DNA from: DALYLB01 sp964468345
GTDB lineage: Bacteria; Acidobacteriota; Blastocatellia; RBC074
Direction of reading: 5' to 3'
Assembly: GCA_964468345.1 (NCBI GenBank)
Contig: CAYXVZ010000007.1
Coordinates: forward strand, 62,001-126,000
Length of the DNA stretch: 64,000 nt
Shown here: piece by piece, positions 35,768 through 43,987 of the stretch
Layout of the letters: every line of letters starts with the position of its first letter
How positions within the stretch are numbered: the stretch's first letter is position 1
Made by a program: the position numbers and the translations under genes
The notes under the pieces: generated by a model
The model's database searches: none
Told to the model about the DNA's origin: nothing
The model's input: the letters and a program-made list of their open reading frames with translations, nothing else

Positions 35768-36041
35768 GATATAGCGATCTTCCCGATCGTTGCCCCTTCT
35801 CTGGCCCGTAACCGCCCGCTTGGAAGGTTAAAGTTTTTTATCCAGAAAATTGTATTTACGAAATTTTGAATTAACACTAGACATCGGAAACGGCAATCCG
35901 TATCATCAAATGCATCGCTGTCACGGCAAAACGGTCCATTCGAGATCGGATAAATCGTTTGGTAGAAAGCAATAGGTTAGGAAATAGGTTAGATAGATAA
36001 AACTCTCGCAGCAGTACTGTGAGGGCTCAACGGGACGAAAA

Positions 36042-36710
36042 ATGAAGCAAGAAATGACGCCGAAAAGGCGCACCAATACGGATCCGCCAGCGCGTGTGTT
36101 TGCCGAAAAAAGAGGTTATTTCTCGTTCTTCCTGCTGATCGCAGCGATCGCAATCGCAATCCCATCAACGCTGGTGGGTGCGGAAGGAAAAAAGGAAGAA
36201 CGGACTGCTGTTACAGAAGCCACTTGCTCGGTTGAAAATTTCGGGAAGGTCACCGAAGGGTATTATCGTGGCGCACAACCTGAGCGGGATGAATACAGCG
36301 AATTGTCGAGCTTAGGCGTCAAGACGATCGTCGATCTGCGGAATGACCCGAAAAGTTATGCAAAGACCCTGGCGGAACGCGCCGGTATGAAATACATCAA
36401 CCTGCCGATGAGCGACAAAGATTATCCCTCGCAAGAGGCTGCTGATGCATTCCTCAAGATAGTGAATGCAAAAGAAAATCAGCCTGTGTTTGTTCATTGC
36501 GCGGGGGGCCGTCATCGCACGGGAGCCATGACTGCGGTCTATCGTATGACGATGCAGGGCTGGGATGTCGATCGCGCCTATAGCGAGATGAAAGATTACG
36601 ATTTCTATACGCGCTGGGGCCACAAAGCGATGAAACGATATGTTTTCGATTATTATCGCGGCTTGCAACAGCGACGCGAGATTTTACAAATTGACTCGAC
36701 AAGTCGATAA
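36042..36710 (+). CDS. Exported dual-specificity/tyrosine phosphatase-like protein
   Basis: 222 residues. An N-terminal basic stretch and hydrophobic helix (about 28-46) form a signal peptide or anchor. The catalytic P-loop is VHCAGGRHRTG with C153 and R159, the HCx5R signature of cysteine phosphatases. The fold block YYRGAQPERDEYSELSSLGVKTIVDLR matches the family that includes bacterial DSP-like proteins annotated as tyrosine phosphatases. The location outside the cytoplasm is notable, as substrates there are unclear; phosphoinositides or sugar phosphates are alternatives. Ends at a good terminator. Confidence 0.85.
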   Translation: MKQEMTPKRRTNTDPPARVFAEKRGYFSFFLLIAAIAIAIPSTLVGAEGKKEERTAVTEATCSVENFGKVTEGYYRGAQPERDEYSELSSLGVKTIVDLRNDPKSYAKTLAERAGMKYINLPMSDKDYPSQEAADAFLKIVNAKENQPVFVHCAGGRHRTGAMTAVYRMTMQGWDVDRAYSEMKDYDFYTRWGHKAMKRYVFDYYRGLQQRREILQIDSTSR

Positions 36711-36716
36711 CTCGAA

Positions 36717-36752
36717 AAAGGGTGCGGCGTAAGCCGCACCCTTTATTTTTTG
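36717..36752 (+). terminator. Rho-independent terminator after the phosphatase gene
   Basis: AAAGGGTGCGGC (36717-36728) pairs perfectly with GCCGCACCCTTT (36733-36744) around a GTAA loop, followed by ATTTTTTG. It starts 6 bases after the stop codon. Confidence 0.9.
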
Positions 36753-36815
36753 TTTTGTTGGGATGCCCCTCTGCACTTGCCGGAAGGGAAGAGAAAAATA
36801 AGCAACCACGAAAAT

Positions 36816-36858
36816 AAAACGGCCCGATTTCATTCATGTGAAATCGGGCCGTTTTTAT
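36816..36858. terminator. Bidirectional terminator
   Basis: CGGCCCGATTTCA (36820-36832) pairs perfectly with 36839-36851, with A-rich sequence on the left and T-rich on the right, so it works on both strands. On the minus strand it ends the DUF2911 gene, 18 bases past its stop. Confidence 0.85.
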
Positions 36859-36875
36859 TTTTCCGAAAAGGTCGT

Positions 36876-37397
36876 TTACTTTTCCTTGAAGCTCACCGAT
36901 GCGCTTGTATTCTCCCATTCCAGCTTCAAAACGCCGCCTTTATTCCCGGCGGAAGCGAGTGAAATAACGAACATCTCGACAGGAGCCGCGGTTTTTTCCA
37001 CCTTCATATCGATGCGAGCAAGATCCTGTTTTTCATCATAAACCGTACCCCATTGACCCGATTGTTTATTGATGATCAGTTTCCAGCCAGATTCCCCGGG
37101 AAGGGTGTACAGGGTATAAGTCCCTTTGGGAACTTCCACCGAGCCGATGACCAGATCGGCTTCCGTCGTGAAATGAGTCGCTTTATTCGCACCCGTCCGC
37201 CAAACCTGGTTAAAGGGAACCAGACCGCCCATGATCTTCCGTGATCGCATCGAGGGGGCTCCGTAGTCGACCGTGATCTTTTTGCCGTTGAGCGTAATTT
37301 CGGCTGATTTACGCGGGCTCTGCTGCGCGCTTACAAGTGAGACGCCGAAAGAAAGGATTGACGCCAGGGCTACAGCCAGTATTCGTGTATATCTCAT
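36876..37397 (-). CDS. DUF2911 domain exported protein
   Basis: About 173 residues from the ATG at 37397, which has GAGG 6 bases upstream and opens a signal peptide (RYTRILAVALASILSFGVSLVSA); two in-frame starts just upstream are alternatives. DUF2911 signature: ITLNGKKITVDYGAPSMRSRKIMGG, VWRTGANKATHFTTEADL, KGTYTLYTLPGESGWKLIINK. A common periplasmic family in Acidobacteria and Bacteroidetes with no assigned function. Confidence 0.9.
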   Translation of the reverse strand: MRYTRILAVALASILSFGVSLVSAQQSPRKSAEITLNGKKITVDYGAPSMRSRKIMGGLVPFNQVWRTGANKATHFTTEADLVIGSVEVPKGTYTLYTLPGESGWKLIINKQSGQWGTVYDEKQDLARIDMKVEKTAAPVEMFVISLASAGNKGGVLKLEWENTSASVSFKEK

Positions 37398-37585
37398 ATC
37401 CATCCTCAAGGTTGAATTGGAAACAGCGTTCGCCGGATATCAATCGAGCCCAGCATCAAGGCCATTCGGATGCAGTCTGGGACCCGGCTATTCCAGGAAT
37501 CGCTGATCTTGAATTGAGTCGTATTCAATGAATGTTTAACACACTGCGTTCGCTTAACCAAGCAGGGGCAAAGGGACATCAAGTC

Positions 37586-37613
37586 TTGACGCTTGCTTGA
37601 ATTGCGTGATACT
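37586..37613 (+). promoter_or_regulatory. Candidate sigma70 promoter of the nucleoside operon
   Basis: TTGACG (37586-37591), a 16-base spacer and GATACT (37608-37613), about 38 bases before the first permease start. The 253-base divergent gap also has to serve the DUF2911 gene. No purine riboswitch-like fold was recognised in the short leader. Confidence 0.45.
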
Positions 37614-37650
37614 TCTCTTCCGACCAAATTACTCTGCAAAACCTTAATCT

Positions 37651-38760
37651 ATGAAGACAATTCTGAGCGAGTTGCTCTTTCCCCTGCTTGCCGTCGTTGC
37701 CGCGTTTCTGATCGGCGGGCTTGTTGTTCTTGTTATCGGAGACAATCCGATCCTCGTTTATCGATTACTGATCTCGAGCGCATTTGGCATCTATGATGCG
37801 CTGGGAAACTTCACATTCGATAACTGGGGCTATACGCTGTTCCAAGCCACGCCGTTGATTTTTACCGGCCTGGCTGTGGCGCTTGCGCTGAAATGCGGTT
37901 TGCTCAACATTGGAGCGGAAGGCCAATTATATGTTGGAGCTTTCGCTGCCGCATGGGTTGGGATCAAGTTTCCGCATTTGCCCGGCGGCATTCTAATTCC
38001 GATGAGCATGCTCGCAGCCATGTTGGCCGGCGCTTTTTGGGGCGCAATTCCAGGCGCGCTGAAGGCTTATTTCGGCTCCCATGAAGTGATCAATACGATC
38101 ATGATGAACTTCATTGCGGTCGGATTGCTCAGCTATTTGACGCAGAATTTTTTCAAGGCGCAGGGGGACCCGATTTTGCAGACCACGCCGATTGCGGAAC
38201 AAGGCCATCTGGCTCGCTTTTCAACGCTGCTTTCTCCGTTGGGGATTGCCTTTCCGCAGCGGATTCCGCTGAATGTCTCCTTTCTCCTCGCGTTAGCGGC
38301 CGCGGCGCTGGTTGCGATCTTTCTCTGGCGGACCAAATGGGGGTATGAAATTCGTGCCGTCGGGTCGAATGCCTCCGCGGCGGAGTACGGCGGCATACGA
38401 ATCCAGCGCCAGATCATTCTCGCAATGGCGCTCTCAGGAGCCCTCGCGGGCATGGTCGGCATCAATGAAGTTCTCGGATATCGCTATCGCTATTACCATG
38501 ATTTCTCGCCAGGATATGGATTCACTGGAATTGCGGTTGCGCTCCTCGGTCGGAATCATCCGATCGGCGTGATTCTGGCGGCGATTTTATTCGGGGCATT
38601 GATTCGAGGCGGATTATTCGTCGATATTTTTTCCGAAAAGGTATCGAAGGATTTAGTGCAGGTGCTGCAGGCGATCATCATTTTGCTCGTCGCCGTGGAA
38701 ATGCTTTTTCGCGGCGGGTTGGCAAAATTCTTTCCGCGCGTGGGAAAAACAGCGGCATAG
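37651..38760 (+). CDS. Nucleoside/simple-sugar ABC transporter permease (NupB/YufP-like)
   Basis: 369 residues with about nine to ten membrane helices. BPD_transp_2 family; the stretches GLLNIGAEGQLYVGAFAA and GSHEVINTIMMNFIAVGL are typical of permeases in BMP-dependent nucleoside importers. It starts a plus-strand run of eight genes with small gaps. The second permease follows; the ATPase and the substrate-binding lipoprotein are not in the window and must be encoded elsewhere. Nucleoside specificity is supported by the salvage enzymes downstream. Confidence 0.88.
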   Translation: MKTILSELLFPLLAVVAAFLIGGLVVLVIGDNPILVYRLLISSAFGIYDALGNFTFDNWGYTLFQATPLIFTGLAVALALKCGLLNIGAEGQLYVGAFAAAWVGIKFPHLPGGILIPMSMLAAMLAGAFWGAIPGALKAYFGSHEVINTIMMNFIAVGLLSYLTQNFFKAQGDPILQTTPIAEQGHLARFSTLLSPLGIAFPQRIPLNVSFLLALAAAALVAIFLWRTKWGYEIRAVGSNASAAEYGGIRIQRQIILAMALSGALAGMVGINEVLGYRYRYYHDFSPGYGFTGIAVALLGRNHPIGVILAAILFGALIRGGLFVDIFSEKVSKDLVQVLQAIIILLVAVEMLFRGGLAKFFPRVGKTAA

Positions 38761-38775
38761 AGGCGGGCGCGAAAT

Positions 38776-39705
38776 ATGTTCAGAAACATTTTCAACTACA
38801 CATTGATCGCCTCCACGATTCGCCTGTCGACGCCACTGATCCTGGCTGCGCTCGGAGGGCTCTATTCCGAACGCAGTGGCGTCATCAACATCGCGCTGGA
38901 AGGGATGATGCTGGCGGGAGCCTTCACGGCCGCGACCGTCACATTCTATGCGGAAAGCCCCTTGACCGGTACATTGGCGGCCATGGCGGCGGGCGTGCTG
39001 GTGGGATTGCTCCACGCGGTTGCAACCATCAGTTTTCGGGCGGATCAGGTCGTCAGCGGAACGGCAATCAATATCCTGTTTCTGGGAGTGCCTGCCTTGT
39101 TGTCTGGGGCATTGTTCAATTCCACAGGGGCAACGCCGCAGCTGCCGCGAGAGCAGACCATGCCGGACCTTCCGATTTTCAGCGCGGAAAATTCGCCGGT
39201 GCTGGCTTCGATCTTCAATCAGAAGGCCGCGGTTTATTTCGCGGTTTTGCTTGTTCTTGCGACTTTTTACCTGCTTTATTACACGCGATTTGGATTGCGT
39301 CTGCGGGCGGTGGGAGAAAACCCCGAGGCCGCGGATACGGCCGGCGTAAATGTTTTGCGGATGCGCTATTCTGGTGTCTTGATCTCCGGAGCGCTGGCCG
39401 CGCTTGGCGGCGCGTATCTTTCGATCGGGCAGAGCTCTTCCTATACGCGCGGCATGGCGGGGGGAAGAGGCTACATTGCGCTGGCCGCACTGATTTTTGG
39501 AAAGTGGAATCCTGTCGGCGCCATGCTGGCGTGTTTGCTTTTTGGCTTTGCGGAAGCCCTCTCAATCCGAATGCAAGGAACTGTCAATATTCCCAATCAA
39601 TTCGTACAGATGATTCCTTATCTATTGACGATGGTCGTGCTTGCGGGATTGATTCGACGGGCTTCGCCGCCGAAGTCTCTCGGTATTGCTTATGCTAAAG
39701 AATAG
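38776..39705 (+). CDS. Nucleoside/simple-sugar ABC transporter permease (NupC/YufQ-like)
   Basis: 309 residues with about eight membrane helices. BPD_transp_2 family: SGVINIALEGMMLAGAF near the start and FGLRLRAVGENPEAADTAGVNV in the coupling region. Partner of the preceding permease, 15 bases away. Confidence 0.88.
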   Translation: MFRNIFNYTLIASTIRLSTPLILAALGGLYSERSGVINIALEGMMLAGAFTAATVTFYAESPLTGTLAAMAAGVLVGLLHAVATISFRADQVVSGTAINILFLGVPALLSGALFNSTGATPQLPREQTMPDLPIFSAENSPVLASIFNQKAAVYFAVLLVLATFYLLYYTRFGLRLRAVGENPEAADTAGVNVLRMRYSGVLISGALAALGGAYLSIGQSSSYTRGMAGGRGYIALAALIFGKWNPVGAMLACLLFGFAEALSIRMQGTVNIPNQFVQMIPYLLTMVVLAGLIRRASPPKSLGIAYAKE

Positions 39706-39723
39706 AGAAGGGGAATGATTTAG

Positions 39724-40554
39724 ATGTCGACATCGATTTTCGACCGAGCGGAAGTTTGCGCGCGGTTTATCCGCGAGAATCTAGCCAGCGATATTGATAC
39801 TGCGGTCGTGCTCGGCTCCGGGCTGGGCGATTTTGCGGAATCGCTTGATGAACGCAAGGTGATTCCTTACGAGAATATCCCGGATTTTGCCCGCTCCACG
39901 GTGGAAGGCCATTCCGGCCGTCTCGTCATCGGAAAATTGCCGAAGACGGAAAAAGTCGTGGCCGTGATGCAAGGCAGATTTCATTATTACGAGGGATATT
40001 CTCTCGACGAGGTCACACTGCCGATCCGCACCTTCGGCGCAATGGGAGTGCGAAAACTTGTGCTGACAAATGCGGCGGGCGGCGTCAATGTGGATTTCAA
40101 GCAAGGGGATTTGATGTTGATTCGCGATCACATCAACATGATGATGGTCAGTCCCTTGCGCGGCCGGCATGATGACCGGCTCGGAGCGCGGTTTCCAGAC
40201 ATGACCGAAGTCTATTCCGCCGCCTATCGCAACCTTGCCCGAGCCGCCGCCGCAGAAATCGGCATCGGTTTGCAGGAAGGTGTCTATATGTCGCTGCAGG
40301 GGCCAAATTACGAGACCCCGGCCGAGGTCCGAATGTTGCGAATACTGGGCGCGGATGCCGTCGGAATGTCCACCGTGCCGGAAGCGATTGTCGCCTGTCA
40401 GATGGGAATTCAGACATTGGGGATTTCGCTCATCAGCAATCCCGCCGCCGGGGTGGAAAGCGGGCCGATCAATCATGCGGAAGTGATGGAGATGGGAAGG
40501 CGGGTCAGCGGCCAGTTTTGTGAACTATTAACGCGGGTTATCCCCCGATTGTGA
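39724..40554 (+). CDS. Purine nucleoside phosphorylase
   Basis: 276 residues, trimeric PNP family. Phosphate loop GSGLGDF (31-37), SLQGPNYETPAEVRML, GADAVGMSTVPEAIVA and the SNPAAG segment whose Asn typically selects 6-oxopurines (inosine, guanosine and their deoxy forms). Cleaves them with phosphate to base plus (deoxy)ribose-1-phosphate in the cytoplasm. Good AAGGGG box before the ATG. Its sugar product would feed pentose-phosphate isomerisation or DeoC-type cleavage. Confidence 0.95.
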   Translation: MSTSIFDRAEVCARFIRENLASDIDTAVVLGSGLGDFAESLDERKVIPYENIPDFARSTVEGHSGRLVIGKLPKTEKVVAVMQGRFHYYEGYSLDEVTLPIRTFGAMGVRKLVLTNAAGGVNVDFKQGDLMLIRDHINMMMVSPLRGRHDDRLGARFPDMTEVYSAAYRNLARAAAAEIGIGLQEGVYMSLQGPNYETPAEVRMLRILGADAVGMSTVPEAIVACQMGIQTLGISLISNPAAGVESGPINHAEVMEMGRRVSGQFCELLTRVIPRL

Positions 40555-40567
40555 GCGAGCGATTCAG

Positions 40568-41197
40568 ATGATCATTGGCATTTGCGGCGGAACAGGATCC
40601 GGTAAGACGACAGTGGCAAGACGGATCCTGGAGAATGTGCGCGACGAATGCGTCGCGTATCTGCAGCAGGACAGCTATTATCGAAATCTCGGAGATATGC
40701 CGATCGAACTGCGGCATTCGATCAATTTCGATCATCCTGATGCGCTCGATAATGACCTCTTTATCAACCATGTCAAAGCCTTGCGCGCGGGCGAGGCGAT
40801 TGAGATGCCGGTCTATGATTTCGCGCACCACATGCGAAAAGCGGAGACGGTTCGTATTGAGCCTAAGCCGATCCTGATCCTCGAAGGAATATTGATTTTT
40901 GTCGATGCCTCCTTGCGAGAATTGATGGACGTGAAAATCTTCGTCGATACGGCGGATGATTTGCGATTTATTCGCCGTTTGAAACGGGACGTGTCAGACC
41001 GCGGGCGATCGGTGGAATCCGTCATCAAGCAGTACCTGGAAACGGTGCGGCCCATGCATCAGCAGTTCGTTGAGCCTTCAAAACGGTTTTCAGATGTGAT
41101 CATTCCCGAGGGGGGCTACAACGAGGTGGGAATTGACTTGATCTCTGGTAAAATCAGAGAGCAACTGCAGCGGGAACTGGCGAAGAAGACCGGATAG
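40568..41197 (+). CDS. udk: Uridine kinase
   Basis: 209 residues. P-loop GGTGSGKTT (residues 7-15), substrate region LQQDSYYR, FDHPDALDNDLF and VYDFAHHMR, and VRPMHQQFVEPSKRFSDVIIPEGG near the end, all diagnostic of uridine kinase. Phosphorylates uridine and cytidine. Starts 13 bases after the phosphorylase gene. Confidence 0.96.
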   Translation: MIIGICGGTGSGKTTVARRILENVRDECVAYLQQDSYYRNLGDMPIELRHSINFDHPDALDNDLFINHVKALRAGEAIEMPVYDFAHHMRKAETVRIEPKPILILEGILIFVDASLRELMDVKIFVDTADDLRFIRRLKRDVSDRGRSVESVIKQYLETVRPMHQQFVEPSKRFSDVIIPEGGYNEVGIDLISGKIREQLQRELAKKTG

Positions 41198-41220
41198 AAC
41201 TTCAGGGTTCCGGGACCAAT

Positions 41221-41622
41221 TTGAACAAGATAACGAACGAAGAACTCATAGATCTGGCGCGGAAAGCCCGTTTGCTGGCACACGCACCGTATTCGAATTT
41301 CAAAGTCGGCGCCGTGGTTGAGTGCGCCGATGGACGTGTATTTACCGGATGCAATATAGAAAACTCGACCTATAGCTTGACGATTTGCGCGGAACGCGTG
41401 GCGATCTTCAAGGCGATTTCTGAAGGCGCGAAGGACTTTAAAAAAGTCGCCGTGATTGCTGACGCATACGCACCTGTTCCTCCCTGCGGAGCATGCAGGC
41501 AAATCATCTTTGAGTTATGCGGCGCCGAGACGGAAGTCGTGATGGTGAGTTTGCAGGGACAGATCGAAATCAGAACTGCGATCGAGCTTCTGCCCGCGCC
41601 CTTCGATAAAAGTTTTCTCTAG
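41221..41622 (+). CDS. cdd: Cytidine deaminase
   Basis: 133 residues, homotetrameric type. Zinc and catalytic residues C57-A-E59 and P-C89-G-A-C92. Deaminates cytidine and deoxycytidine to the uridine forms. TTG start at 41221 with a weak upstream site, so translation may depend on the preceding gene. Confidence 0.94.
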   Translation: MNKITNEELIDLARKARLLAHAPYSNFKVGAVVECADGRVFTGCNIENSTYSLTICAERVAIFKAISEGAKDFKKVAVIADAYAPVPPCGACRQIIFELCGAETEVVMVSLQGQIEIRTAIELLPAPFDKSFL

Positions 41623-41629
41623 TCGTTGT

Positions 41630-42553
41630 ATGAAATCCATATTTAGCCTGGGTGGCCTGGCCATCTGGCTGGTGATCTCCCCACAGATAACAGCACAAAC
41701 TCCCCTGACGGAAAGCAAGGCGATTTCGTATGTTCAAAACATTCCGATCTCGCAGCTGGACGGCTCCTTGCCAAATCGTCCATTCGGGAAGTGGATGGAA
41801 CAGACGGTCGGGAAAGAAGCCGGCATCACCTGGCAGCTGAACGATTGCGGAATTGCAACGGATGCGGTCGAGGCTTTTGAGCGTGATGTTCCTGCATGCG
41901 CAGCGGTGACGGCAGTTACGCCGGAACAGCGAACCGTGATCGTGATGGTACTGATCGGTTCGATGAAACTCGGGATTCAGGGCAAGCCGCATCTGCATAT
42001 GATCGTCCTCGAGGAATTTGGTCGATTGAAGGAATTGAAGAAACTCTCTGAAATTGCGCTCGCTCTGAAGCACCCCCCGATTCGTCCCGTCCGGAAAGCC
42101 AGTATCGCGCTTCCCTCCACGCCCAATCGCAAGCTGCCTCGCAATGCCGCAAGAAGCACGGCGGTTCCAGGGCATGACACAGGAATTTCCGATGCGATTT
42201 CCGAGCGCTTGAAAAAATCCGCGGAGCTTTCTGAGGCGCCGGAACCCCCGCCGCCAACATCCGCGAAAACGCGTCCGCCGCTTTCAGAGGGCGTTACTCT
42301 GCTGACACCCATCACGCGGGTTTTTCCGGTCTATCCGGTGATCGCCCGGCAATCCAACGCTTCGGGCGAAGTCGTTGTTCGGGTTACGACGGACGAAAAA
42401 GGGCAGGTCGTGAAAGCGGAGGCGATTCGAGGTCATTCCTTGTTGAGGGCTGCGGCCGAAGAGGCTGCCAGAAAATGGACTTTCAAGCCCACCCTGTTGA
42501 ATGGAAAACCCATAGCCGGAATCGGCATGATTACCTTCAGGTTTGAGCGATAG
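41630..42553 (+). CDS. Exported TonB C-terminal domain protein
   Basis: 307 residues. Signal peptide (about 1-22), an N-terminal region of about 100 residues with two Cys, a Pro-rich spacer (about 170-225) and a TonB C-terminal domain (VFPVYPVIARQSNASGEVVVRVTTDEKG, ARKWTFKPTLLNGKP). No long transmembrane anchor of the usual TonB type. It starts 8 bases after cdd. Many such proteins in Acidobacteria have no ExbBD partner nearby and may be periplasmic scaffolds. Its place in a nucleoside operon is unexplained. Confidence 0.82.
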   Translation: MKSIFSLGGLAIWLVISPQITAQTPLTESKAISYVQNIPISQLDGSLPNRPFGKWMEQTVGKEAGITWQLNDCGIATDAVEAFERDVPACAAVTAVTPEQRTVIVMVLIGSMKLGIQGKPHLHMIVLEEFGRLKELKKLSEIALALKHPPIRPVRKASIALPSTPNRKLPRNAARSTAVPGHDTGISDAISERLKKSAELSEAPEPPPPTSAKTRPPLSEGVTLLTPITRVFPVYPVIARQSNASGEVVVRVTTDEKGQVVKAEAIRGHSLLRAAAEEAARKWTFKPTLLNGKPIAGIGMITFRFER

Positions 42554-42554
42554 C

Positions 42555-43985
42555 ATGATCCGATCAGGAATGCGTACAACGAGGATTCTCGTCCTTATTT
42601 TTATAGGACTATGCGCAGCATTGTCGCTTCCGGGCGGTCCGCGCGGGGTCGCCGCTGAACCCATCGATTTGCTGATCACCGGAGGATCCGTGGTTTCGAT
42701 GGATGCCGAGCGCCGAATTTTCGAGAATGGCTATGTCGCGGTTCGGGGCGAGCGAATCGTTGCCGTCGGCGATGCCGCGGAGGCCGGCAAACGTTTTCGC
42801 CCTCGTCACGTCCTCAATGCGCGTGGAAAAGCAATTTTGCCCGGCCTCGTCAATGCGCACACGCACATTCCGATGGTCCTGTATCGTGGGATTGCGGATG
42901 ATCTGGATCTGCAGGAGTGGCTGCAAAAATATATCTTTCCCGCCGAAGCGAAAAATACGACTCGCGAATTCGTCGTGGCCGGAACCCGCCTCGGATTGAT
43001 CGAGATGATCCGTGGTGGAACGACCACATATGCGGACATGTATTACTTCGAGGACGCCATCGCGGAGGAAACCAAGGCTGCCGGCGTCCGCGCCGTTCTC
43101 GGCGAAACCGTTCTGGATTTTCCCGCGCCCGATAACAAGACCTGGGAGGCAGCGCTCAGCTACACAGAGGGATTTCTCCGCCGTTGGAAAAACGATTCGT
43201 TGATCACCCCCGCCATTGCGCCTCACGCGCCCTATACCGTGAGCACGGAACATTTACGCGAAGCCCAGCGCCTTGCGGAAAAATACGACGCTCCGATTCT
43301 GATACACATCGCGGAAGCGCCGACGGAAATGGAATTCATCCAAAAGAAATATGAGACGAGACCTGTGCAGTTTCTGGAAAAAATTGGTTTTCTGTCCTCC
43401 CGCGTTCTCGGTGCACACCTCGTGCATGTAAATAGCGAGGAGATCGATATTCTGCAAAAACGGGAAGTCGGGGTGGCGCATTGCCCGCAATCCAACATGA
43501 AGCTGAGTTCGGGGACCGCGCCGGTTCCCCAAATGCTTGCAAGAAAAGTGCGCCTGGGACTGGGCACGGACGGCGCTGCGTCGAATCACGATCTGAGTAT
43601 GTGGGAAGAAGTCGACACCGCAGCCAAGCTGCATAAATTGATTTCGGGGAATCCGACTGTTGTTTCCGCACCGGAAGCCCTTGCGATGGCGACCCTGGGC
43701 GGAGCGCGAGCGCTTCACCTGGAGAAGGAAATCGGATCGCTGGAAGTCGGAAAAAGGGCGGATGTAATCCTCATAGATCTGAGTGCAGCGCATCTGACGC
43801 CGTTGTATAATCTATACTCTCATCTGGTCTACGCGACCAAGGCCTCGGATGTATCGGATGTCGTTGTCAACGGGCGGATTCTCATGCGGAACCGGCGATT
43901 ATTGACATTAAATGAAGAGTCCACGAAGCTGGCGGCGCGCATTTTCCAACAGCGGGTCAGCAAAAGCCTGAAAGCCGGCCATTGA
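42555..43985 (+). CDS. Exported amidohydrolase of the MTA/SAH deaminase family
   Basis: About 476 residues. Metal site: AHTHIPM, AIAPHAPYTVS, ILIHIAE and the LGTDGAASN Asp, with GLVNAHTH, HCPQSNMKLSSG and GKRADVILID blocks as in MtaD/TrzN-AtzB-like enzymes. These deaminate 5'-methylthioadenosine, S-adenosylhomocysteine or adenosine. Unlike typical members it has an N-terminal signal peptide or anchor (ILVLIFIGLCAALSLPGG), implying action outside the cytoplasm. ATG at 42555 overlaps nothing but abuts the TonB gene stop; a TTG at 42543 is possible. Confidence 0.85.
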   Translation: MIRSGMRTTRILVLIFIGLCAALSLPGGPRGVAAEPIDLLITGGSVVSMDAERRIFENGYVAVRGERIVAVGDAAEAGKRFRPRHVLNARGKAILPGLVNAHTHIPMVLYRGIADDLDLQEWLQKYIFPAEAKNTTREFVVAGTRLGLIEMIRGGTTTYADMYYFEDAIAEETKAAGVRAVLGETVLDFPAPDNKTWEAALSYTEGFLRRWKNDSLITPAIAPHAPYTVSTEHLREAQRLAEKYDAPILIHIAEAPTEMEFIQKKYETRPVQFLEKIGFLSSRVLGAHLVHVNSEEIDILQKREVGVAHCPQSNMKLSSGTAPVPQMLARKVRLGLGTDGAASNHDLSMWEEVDTAAKLHKLISGNPTVVSAPEALAMATLGGARALHLEKEIGSLEVGKRADVILIDLSAAHLTPLYNLYSHLVYATKASDVSDVVVNGRILMRNRRLLTLNEESTKLAARIFQQRVSKSLKAGH

Positions 43986-43987
43986 TT

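Noticed and set aside
37614..37650. Purine riboswitch before the nucleoside transporter
   Set aside because: The leader after the candidate promoter is only about 30 bases, too short for the aptamer.
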